From: Neisseriaceae bacterium
GTDB taxonomy: Bacteria > Pseudomonadota > Gammaproteobacteria > Burkholderiales > Neisseriaceae
Length of the DNA stretch: 5,409 nucleotides
NCBI GenBank assembly: GCA_017989485.1
Contig: JAGNPU010000158.1
Span: 1 to 5,409 of the forward strand
Direction of reading: 5' to 3'
This document shows positions 1 to 5,409 of the stretch, one piece after another. The notes below the pieces were generated by a model, which was given only the letters and a program-made list of their open reading frames with translations, had not been told where the DNA came from and did no database searches. How positions within the stretch are numbered: position 1 is the first letter of the stretch; each line of letters starts with the position of its first letter. Position numbers and translations under genes: made by a program.

Positions 1-863
1 CCCTGCGGGGCCGGCGGCAGGCTAGCCAACACATTGCCCTGGCTGCGGCCTAGGCGAAAGCCCTGCGGCGTTTGCCCCAACAAGACGGCGATTTGCCGCA
101 CGTGCCGATCGCGCAAGGCCTGTAAGGGCGCTCGCTGCGCCTCTAAGCCGGCCAGGCTGGCGGCCACGTTGCTGACCTCATAACGCGTCACCTGCCCGGC
201 ATTAAACCGCCCTTGCACATAGCGCAACAGCTGCCCAACGGTGTGGATGCCTTCATCCATAATGGCCATGCGCTGCTCTAAGGCGCGGGCGGCCAAATAG
301 TGTTCGGCAATCCCTGCAGCCACCAGCATTTGGGTGCCGTAAGCCTGCTGCTGGGCACCCAAAACGCCTTCCTTGGCCGCGGCCGCGTCGCTGTGGTTGC
401 CACCGAAGACGTCGACCTCCCACAGGGCGCTGACGCCGATAGACCTATGGGTTTGATAACGGGTGTCTTCGGCAATCAGCGGGGCCAAAGGCGTGCCGCG
501 CAGTGGGCTTTGGCCTAAATCGCTGCGCTGACGCTGCACGCCACCGTCTACCCCCACATTAGGGTAAAGCCGAGAGGAGACCATGGTGGCCAGCGCTTCG
601 GCCTCTTTTATCCGCGTTTGGGCCATGGCCACGTCCAGATTATTCGCCAGGCCTTGTTCAATCAGCTGCGCCAGCTCGGCATCGCCCCAAGCCTGCCACC
701 ATCGGGCCAGGTCCAGCCCTTGGGCCTGAAGCGCATCGGCGCGTTCATGCTCATAGGTGCTAGGTAAGTTGACCTGAGACGCCGGCGGCGTGACGCTGAC
801 GCTGGCGCAGCCGGCCACCAGGGCACTCATGAGGGTTAGGGTTAGTTTAGTCATGTGGGTCAT
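1..863 (-). CDS. outer-membrane efflux channel lipoprotein (NodT/TolC family), N-terminal part
   Basis: Outer-membrane factor that forms the exit duct of a tripartite exporter. The frame is open to the left edge; 287 residues are visible of a family usually 450-500 long, and there is no stop. The N-terminus MTHMTKLTLTLMSALVAGC is a lipoprotein signal with lipobox LVAGC and lipidated Cys19; Ala20 at the +2 position does not signal inner-membrane retention. Residues 55-60 and 61-92 (WWQAWG, DAELAQLIEQGLANNLDVAM, ...) match the first helical repeat of the family. WEVDVFGG (148-155) is the typical strand motif, and FNAGQVTRYEV (220-230) is the usual hairpin segment. The window stops at LPPAPQ, just before where the second repeat should begin. 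The start at 863 has only weak ribosome binding potential; ATG at 854 is an in-frame alternative that still leaves a usable signal. The gene sits 23 nt after the permease stop, so it is probably the dedicated channel of this exporter. Confidence 0.92.
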   Translation of the reverse strand, partial: MTHMTKLTLTLMSALVAGCASVSVTPPASQVNLPSTYEHERADALQAQGLDLARWWQAWGDAELAQLIEQGLANNLDVAMAQTRIKEAEALATMVSSRLYPNVGVDGGVQRQRSDLGQSPLRGTPLAPLIAEDTRYQTHRSIGVSALWEVDVFGGNHSDAAAAKEGVLGAQQQAYGTQMLVAAGIAEHYLAARALEQRMAIMDEGIHTVGQLLRYVQGRFNAGQVTRYEVSNVAASLAGLEAQRAPLQALRDRHVRQIAVLLGQTPQGFRLGRSQGNVLASLPPAPQ

Positions 864-886
864 GTCAACACCATTTCTTTATCTGA

Positions 887-2014
887 TTAAGCGGCACGCG
901 CCAGCATTTGTCGAAAACGGCTCAGGGCAATGCTCAAAAACAGCACCCCGGCCACGGCCACGGCCAATAATTCTTTCCACACCACGGCGATGCCTGCACC
1001 GCGGTAGACGATGTCTTGGGTAAAGTTCACAAACTGAGTCGTCGGCAACAGCTGCACCACGTATTGCATCACTTCCGGCATGCTTTCTACCGGGGTGGCG
1101 GCGCCGGAGAGCAGATAAGCCACCACGTACACCGGCACGGCCAAAAGGCCAAACTGCGGCATCGCCGGCGCCAGGGTGGCCAGCAAAATGCCTAAGGCCG
1201 TCACCGAAAACAAATACACGGCACAGCCTAGGGCAAACAGCCACAGCGACCCCTGGATGGGCACCGACAGGCCTAGGTGAATGACAAACCACAGCGACAG
1301 CAAGGACGCCACCACAATCACCAGGCCGTTGCTGAGGATTTTGGCAAAGGCGATTTCGCTGGGGCGCACCGGCATCACCAACAAATGCTCTATCGTCCCA
1401 TGCTCTTTCTCACGAATCACCGCCGCGCCCACCAGAATAATCGCCAGCACGGTGATGTTGGTGACGATTTGCATCACCGAGGTAAACCAGGCCGACTCCC
1501 CATTGGGGTTATACAGCGTGCGCACCGCTGGCTGCACCGGCATCATGTGGGTGATGCCGCGCAGGTTCATAAAGTCTAAAACCTCGGCGGTGAAGATTTG
1601 ATTCAAATACACCACCCCCAGGCCAGCCTGGGTCATGGCGGTGGCGTCGACCAAGAGCTGCACCTTAGGCTGACGGCCAGCGACCAGGTCGGCCTCAAAG
1701 TTGGGTGGAATGTCCAACACAAAAATATACTCGCTGCGGTTAAGGGCGCCGTCGACGGCCTCGCGCGCAATCTCTACCGGCGGCTTAAAGAACGGCGGCA
1801 AAATGGCGTCGCGGAGCCGATACGACAGCTCGGAGCGGTCGCCGTCCATAATGGCCACGGAAGCATTGGACACCTCGGCCTTGACGCCGTTGGCCACCGA
1901 GTAAATCGCGGCGGTAAAGGCAAACACGATCAACACCATCAGCGTCCAGTCGCCAAACAGGCTTCGAAACTCTTTGCCGCACAGGCGCATGACGTTTAAA
2001 CACCATTGTTGCAT
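887..2014 (-). CDS. yhhJ: ABC-2 type permease, YhhJ family
   Basis: Inner-membrane permease of 375 residues, the usual length for the family. One helix near the N-terminus (24-42) is followed by a large periplasmic domain (43-176) containing SVAIMDGDRS and a VLDIPPNFEADL stretch typical of ABC-2 exporters. Then come about five helices (178-199, 227-246, 255-280, 286-305, 346-364). The ABC-2 signature IREKEHGTIEHLLVMPVRPS (200-219) follows the second helix. It has no ATPase domain of its own. Its layout parallels the membrane domain of the upstream RbbA (REKEHGTI against REKEMGSI), so the two most likely pair as the halves of one translocation path powered by the RbbA ATPases. It starts one base after the rbbA stop behind a strong ribosome binding site and ends in TAA, 23 nt before the channel gene. 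The substrate is unknown. YbhS/YbhR-type permeases are the nearest alternative, but gene order favours YhhJ. Confidence 0.93.
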   Translation of the reverse strand: MQQWCLNVMRLCGKEFRSLFGDWTLMVLIVFAFTAAIYSVANGVKAEVSNASVAIMDGDRSELSYRLRDAILPPFFKPPVEIAREAVDGALNRSEYIFVLDIPPNFEADLVAGRQPKVQLLVDATAMTQAGLGVVYLNQIFTAEVLDFMNLRGITHMMPVQPAVRTLYNPNGESAWFTSVMQIVTNITVLAIILVGAAVIREKEHGTIEHLLVMPVRPSEIAFAKILSNGLVIVVASLLSLWFVIHLGLSVPIQGSLWLFALGCAVYLFSVTALGILLATLAPAMPQFGLLAVPVYVVAYLLSGAATPVESMPEVMQYVVQLLPTTQFVNFTQDIVYRGAGIAVVWKELLAVAVAGVLFLSIALSRFRQMLARAA

Positions 2015-2015
2015 C

Positions 2016-4778
2016 TTAGGCCTCCTGCTTTTTCAATAGTAGGCTGGCCGCCAGCATGTACACGGCGGCAAAGCCGAACAGCGCCAAATACATGGGCCCA
2101 AAGCTGGCAAAACCCAAGCCTTTGGTAAAGCCGCCCAGGCTGATTAACTGATACCAGGAAGAGGGAAAGCCTAGGCCGACCCAATAGCTGCTGCCCGTCA
2201 GGGTAGAGACCGGATACAACAGGCCGGAAAAATTCACCGAGGGGATCATGCACAAAATCGCGGTGCCGAAAATCGCCGCCACCTGCGACTTCACAAAGCA
2301 CGACATCAACAGGCCCAACGCCGTGGCCGCCAGAATAAAGGCAAAGGCCCCCAGCGTCATCGCCAAAAACGAGCCCTGAACCGGCACGCGCAACACCAGC
2401 ACGCTGAGCAACACCAGCGCCAAATAGCTCACCATGGCCAAGGCCACATAGGGGATTTGCTTGCCCACCAGGTATTGCAGCACACTGGCCGGAGAGGCAT
2501 AGAGGTTGGTGATGGAGCCCATTTCTTTTTCACGCACCACGCCCAAGGCCGTCAACATGGTGGGGATTAAAATCAGCGCCAGCATGATCATCCCTGGGGT
2601 GATGGCGTATATGCTTTTAAATTCTTGATTATAAATAAACCTAGGCTCGATGCTGGCCGGCATGGCCAGCTGCGTGGGCAGACCGGCGGCGTGGATCATG
2701 TCGGCGGTGTAGGCCAGCATGATGCCGCTGATGAAGCCGTTGACGTTTTGCGCGGTAAACGGCTGGGCGCCGTCCAGGTAAAACGCCACCTGTGGTTGCT
2801 GCCCGGCGGCGAGCTCGCGGCCAAATCCTGACGGAATCTCAATCACCAGCTTGGTGCGGGTAGACTGCAACACCCTATCGATGTCTTCGGTACGCGCAAT
2901 CGGCGCTTCGGCGCGAAAGTAGCGGGAGCCTTCAAAATACTCAATAAACTGGCGGCTACTTTGGGTTTGGTCCCGATCCAGTACGGTAAAACGCACGTTG
3001 TCGACGTCGAAAGACACGTTCCAAGCGGCGATGAGCAACAAAATAAGGGGGCCCAAGACGGCAAAGGTGAGCCTGATTTTGTCGCGCAACAGCTCCGTGC
3101 TTTCACGCAGGGCAAACGTCCAAGTGCGTGCCAGCCAGGCCCTAAGCCCGGTCTTATGGACCAAGTTCTGTACGTCTTTGTCTAAGGCGGCCTGGGTTTC
3201 TGCCTCAGACACCTGGCTGGCGTCGCCGGCCATCTCCTGCTCTAAATAGGCGACAAAGGCATCCTCTAACGTGGCGGCATGATAGTTTTCCTGCAGCTGC
3301 TGCGGCGTGCCCACGGCCAATACCCGACCCTGATGCATAAACGAAATGCGATCGCAGCGCTCGGCCTCGTTCATAAAATGGGTGGACACAAAAATCGTCA
3401 CTTGCTGCTCGCGTGACAGGCGCACCAAATGGCGCCAAAACATGTCCCTGGCGGCGGGGTCCACGCCCGACGTTGGCTCGTCCAAGATCAACACCTGCGG
3501 CTCGTGCAGGCAGGCCGCCGCCAGCTGTAGCCGCTGGCGCATGCCCAGCGACAGCTGCGCCGGCCTGACGTCGGCCACCTCGGCCAAATCAAAGTTGGCC
3601 AGGCCTTGGTTGACCACCTCAGCGCCTGCCGTGCCCTCTAGCCGATACAGCTTGGCGTGTAAGGCCAGGTTTTCGCGCACGCTCAATTCTTCGTATAGGG
3701 AAAACGCCTGCGACATATAGCCAATTTTCATGCGCGTGGCCATGTCCCCGGCGTCTACCGGCTGGCCCAGTAAATGGGCCGTGCCGCTGCTGGCGTCCAA
3801 TAACCCCGTGAGGATTTTCATGGTGGTGGACTTGCCACAGCCATTCGAGCCCAAAAACCCAAAAATCTCGCCTTGGGGAATGGTGAAGCTGACCTTGTCG
3901 ACGGCGGTAAACTTGCCAAAGCGCTTGGTCAGTTCATGGGCCTCAATCGCCGGCACGGCATTGGGGTCGGTTTTCAGCGGCGGAATGGCCACGCCACCGG
4001 TGCCCGCCTGCTTGTCCTGCGGCAGCAGCTTGATGTAGGCCTCTTCTAACGTGGCGCTGCCGCTGTCGGCCATGATTTGCTGGGTCAGGCCATTGACCAA
4101 GACCTTGCCCTCATCCATGGCCACCAAATACTCAAAGCGTTCGGCTTCATCAATATAGGCCGTGGCCACTATCACCGTCATGTCCGGCCGGTCTTGCCTT
4201 AGGGCATCGACCAGCGTCCAAAACTGGCGCCGGCTCAGCGGGTCTACCCCCGTGGTGGGCTCGTCTAAAATCAATAGGTCGGGGTCATGCACCAGGGCGC
4301 AACACAGGCCCAGCTTTTGCTTCATGCCGCCAGAGAGTTTGCCCGCAGGCCGATCAGGAAACGGCGCCAGGCCGGTGGCCACCAGTAGGCGATGAATACG
4401 GGCCTCGCGCTCGGCCTTATTCAGGCCGAACAGGTTGGCAAAAAAGGCTATGTTTTCATACACCGACAGGGTGGGATAAAGGTTACGCCCTAGCCCTTGT
4501 GGCATGAAGGCAATGCGCGACGACAGCGCCGCCCGATGGCCTCGGTCATCGATGTTGCCGCCCAAGACGTTTAGCTCGCCCTGCTGCATTTTTTTGACGC
4601 CAGAAATCAGCGACAGCAGCGTCGACTTGCCGACGCCATCGGGCCCAATCAGGCCAATCGTGGTGCCCTTAGGCAGGCTAAGCGACACCTCGGCAAGGGC
4701 CATGGTCGCCTGATAGTGATGCGACAGGCCTTTGGCCACAACAGAATAAGCCACCACAGGTGGGGTCACAGCAGCCAT
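2016..4778 (-). CDS. rbbA: RbbA-type ABC protein: two ATPase domains fused to an ABC-2 permease domain
   Basis: 920 residues, against about 911 for E. coli RbbA (YhiH) from memory. ATPase domain 1 spans about 10-250: Walker A GPDGVGKST (45-53), Q-loop Gln94, signature LSGGM (148-152), Walker B LLILDE (168-173). ATPase domain 2 spans about 277-512: Walker A GSNGCGKST (310-318), Gln357, signature LSLGM (409-413), Walker B VLILDE (429-434), switch His467. Domain 1 has Ala207 where that His should be. An acidic linker (513-540) leads to the membrane domain: a first helix near 569-587, a large periplasmic loop (588-722), then about five helices (724-747, 776-797, 803-828, 832-855, 893-915), with the ABC-2 signature VVREKEMGSI at 747-756. 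It presumably drives export together with YhhJ; the substrate is unknown. E. coli RbbA was described as a ribosome-associated ATPase, a role the sequence cannot confirm. YbhF also has paired ATPase domains but, as I recall, no fused permease. The start at 4778 gives the expected N-terminus. Confidence 0.95.
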   Translation of the reverse strand: MAAVTPPVVAYSVVAKGLSHHYQATMALAEVSLSLPKGTTIGLIGPDGVGKSTLLSLISGVKKMQQGELNVLGGNIDDRGHRAALSSRIAFMPQGLGRNLYPTLSVYENIAFFANLFGLNKAEREARIHRLLVATGLAPFPDRPAGKLSGGMKQKLGLCCALVHDPDLLILDEPTTGVDPLSRRQFWTLVDALRQDRPDMTVIVATAYIDEAERFEYLVAMDEGKVLVNGLTQQIMADSGSATLEEAYIKLLPQDKQAGTGGVAIPPLKTDPNAVPAIEAHELTKRFGKFTAVDKVSFTIPQGEIFGFLGSNGCGKSTTMKILTGLLDASSGTAHLLGQPVDAGDMATRMKIGYMSQAFSLYEELSVRENLALHAKLYRLEGTAGAEVVNQGLANFDLAEVADVRPAQLSLGMRQRLQLAAACLHEPQVLILDEPTSGVDPAARDMFWRHLVRLSREQQVTIFVSTHFMNEAERCDRISFMHQGRVLAVGTPQQLQENYHAATLEDAFVAYLEQEMAGDASQVSEAETQAALDKDVQNLVHKTGLRAWLARTWTFALRESTELLRDKIRLTFAVLGPLILLLIAAWNVSFDVDNVRFTVLDRDQTQSSRQFIEYFEGSRYFRAEAPIARTEDIDRVLQSTRTKLVIEIPSGFGRELAAGQQPQVAFYLDGAQPFTAQNVNGFISGIMLAYTADMIHAAGLPTQLAMPASIEPRFIYNQEFKSIYAITPGMIMLALILIPTMLTALGVVREKEMGSITNLYASPASVLQYLVGKQIPYVALAMVSYLALVLLSVLVLRVPVQGSFLAMTLGAFAFILAATALGLLMSCFVKSQVAAIFGTAILCMIPSVNFSGLLYPVSTLTGSSYWVGLGFPSSWYQLISLGGFTKGLGFASFGPMYLALFGFAAVYMLAASLLLKKQEA
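2021..2026 (-). promoter_or_regulatory. strong Shine-Dalgarno of the yhhJ-like permease, inside the end of rbbA
   Basis: The minus strand reads AGGAGG, then CCTAAG, then ATG: a near-perfect Shine-Dalgarno with 6 nt spacing. The motif is within the last sense codons of rbbA (Lys-Lys-Gln-Glu-Ala, stop TAA at 2018-2016). It fixes the permease start at 2014 and implies tight translational coupling between the two membrane subunits. Confidence 0.85.
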
Positions 4779-4785
4779 GGCGAAC

Positions 4786-5409
4786 CTATTCCTTTGGCAG
4801 TTTAACGGTTAATGCGGCTGGCCACTGGGGCTGGCCACTGAGGCTGACGTAGCCGTTGCCGGTCAGGCCCCCCTTGATTAAGTCTTTATGCTTGATCGCC
4901 ACCGCCTCTGGGATCTGCAACTTCACCTTATACATCAGCTTTTCTCGCTCGCTGCTGGTTTCCACATATTTAGGGGTGAACTGCGCCTGCGACGCAATAA
5001 ACGACACCGTGGCCGGGAACACATAGTCTAGGCCATCCATCACGATGCGCGCCTCGGCGTTTAAGCGTAACTGGCCGATGGTGTCCGTGGGCAAAAACAG
5101 GGTCATGTAGGCATCGGCAGAGTTCAATAGGGTCACGATTTTGCCCCCGGCCGGCACCACGGCCCCTTCGGTCGCAATGCGGTACTCCACCCGCCCTGCG
5201 ATCGGCGCCCTCACCACCATGTCGTCATTCACCGACTGAATGCGGCTAATGTAGGCCTGGGCTTCCTGTACGGCCGCCAAGGCTTCTGCCTTAGCGGCTT
5301 GCGCCGCGCTCACGCCGGCTTTAGCCCCCTGCGCAGCGGCCTGACGTCGGGTGACTTCGACGCTGGACACCAAATCGTCACGGCGCAACTTCAGCGCCTC
5401 GCTCAGTTC
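4786..5409 (-). CDS. yhiI: HlyD/YhiI-type periplasmic adaptor (membrane fusion protein), C-terminal part
   Basis: This is the periplasmic adaptor of a tripartite exporter, linking the inner-membrane ABC transporter to an outer-membrane channel. The reading frame is open to the right edge, so the start, signal/anchor segment and first lipoyl half are outside; 207 C-terminal residues are visible, of a protein that is usually about 330-360 long. A TTG at 5388 lies in frame but is inside the coding region, not the real start. In window numbering, residues 1-60 are Ala/Gln/Glu-rich and helical, the second arm of the coiled-coil hairpin. Residues 66-97 (VRAPIAGRVEYRI, then EGAVVPAGGKIVTL) form the returning lipoyl half. 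Residues 98-165 form the beta-barrel, with the FTPKYVET...EREKLMYKV stretch (144-162) that I associate with YhiI/YbhG-like adaptors. It ends in TAG, 7 nt before the rbbA start. The family call is firm; the symbol rests on this motif and gene order. Confidence 0.9.
   Translation of the reverse strand, partial: ELSEALKLRRDDLVSSVEVTRRQAAAQGAKAGVSAAQAAKAEALAAVQEAQAYISRIQSVNDDMVVRAPIAGRVEYRIATEGAVVPAGGKIVTLLNSADAYMTLFLPTDTIGQLRLNAEARIVMDGLDYVFPATVSFIASQAQFTPKYVETSSEREKLMYKVKLQIPEAVAIKHKDLIKGGLTGNGYVSLSGQPQWPAALTVKLPKE
4789..4795 (-). promoter_or_regulatory. probable ribosome binding site of rbbA
   Basis: The minus strand reads AAAGGAA just before the ATG at 4778, with 11 nt between the motif and the start codon, which is on the long side. 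It overlaps the last codons and stop region of the adaptor gene, so ribosomes finishing the adaptor would end next to the rbbA start. A closer but weaker purine stretch (ATAGG) lies between. This supports the 4778 start but does not prove it. Confidence 0.45.
4816..4840. repeat. short direct repeat, 12 bases twice
   Basis: GGCTGGCCACTG occurs at 4816-4827 and again at 4829-4840, a 13-base period inside the 3' end of the adaptor gene. The period is not a multiple of three, so the copies are read in different frames (around LSGQPQWPAA). It could be a slippage remnant or chance. No function is apparent. Confidence 0.4.

Noticed and set aside
833..845. GGGTTAGGGTTAG, resembling a telomere-like repeat
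   Set aside because: Only two units, lying in the signal peptide of the channel gene where it encodes alternating Leu and Thr; best explained by coding.
864..886. Possible terminator or promoter between the permease and the channel gene
   Set aside because: The 23-nt gap holds no stable hairpin with a T-run and is too short for a convincing promoter of its own.
879..1292. A 137-codon open frame on the minus strand, overlapping the permease gene in another frame
   Set aside because: Its product is Arg/Gly/His-rich with no recognisable domain, and the permease frame it overlaps has clear helices and family motifs. It is a by-product of GC-rich coding sequence.
1277..1999. Plus-strand open frames of 100-133 codons opposite the permease gene
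   Set aside because: They are antisense to a well-supported gene, have His/Gln-rich composition, no plausible ribosome binding sites and no family resemblance.
3346..3720. A 124-codon plus-strand open frame opposite the second ATPase domain of rbbA
   Set aside because: Ser/Cys/Arg-rich antisense translation of conserved ABC motifs; no domain and no supporting signals.
4786..5388. Adaptor gene starting at the TTG at 5388
   Set aside because: The frame is open to the window edge, and the visible protein begins in the middle of the coiled coil with no signal or membrane anchor, so the true start is outside.
1..5409. Neisseria-type DNA uptake sequences, CRISPR repeats or insertion-sequence ends
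   Set aside because: I scanned for GCCGTCTGAA-like uptake words, regularly spaced repeats and terminal inverted repeats and saw none. The frequent GGCCTG words come from Gly-Leu and Ala codon use.

Overview
The window holds one continuous, tightly packed gene cluster, all read from the minus strand. It looks like a complete Gram-negative export system cut at both ends by the window borders. In transcription order (right to left) it contains: the C-terminal part of a HlyD/YhiI-type periplasmic adaptor (5409 to 4786), a full RbbA-type protein with two ATPase domains fused to a membrane domain (4778 to 2016), a full YhhJ-type ABC-2 permease (2014 to 887), and the N-terminal part of a NodT/TolC-type outer-membrane channel lipoprotein (863 to the left edge).

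The outer-membrane factor and the adaptor show that the host has two membranes. The sequence is GC-rich (roughly 58-60% by eye, not computed), and the family matches are to proteobacterial proteins. A beta- or gammaproteobacterium is the best guess; I cannot name a genus. The order adaptor, rbbA, yhhJ matches the yhiI-rbbA-yhhJ locus of E. coli as I remember it. The outer-membrane gene directly downstream is an addition relative to E. coli, which I recall as having no such gene at that locus.

The parts fit one machine. RbbA supplies both nucleotide-binding domains and one membrane half. YhhJ supplies the second, homologous membrane half. The adaptor bridges the periplasm, and the lipoprotein channel forms the exit. 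The substrate cannot be read from the sequence. Gaps are 7 nt (adaptor to rbbA), 1 nt (rbbA to yhhJ) and 23 nt (yhhJ to the channel gene), so a single transcript with translational coupling is likely. The promoter must lie beyond the right edge. No terminator, RNA gene, mobile element, CRISPR array or origin is visible, and there is no gene-free stretch longer than 23 bases.

The most informative detail is in the ATPase: its departures from the ABC consensus all fall in one of its two composite ATP sites. I do not see a clearly novel system here. It is a known but functionally unresolved transporter family with a few points worth testing.
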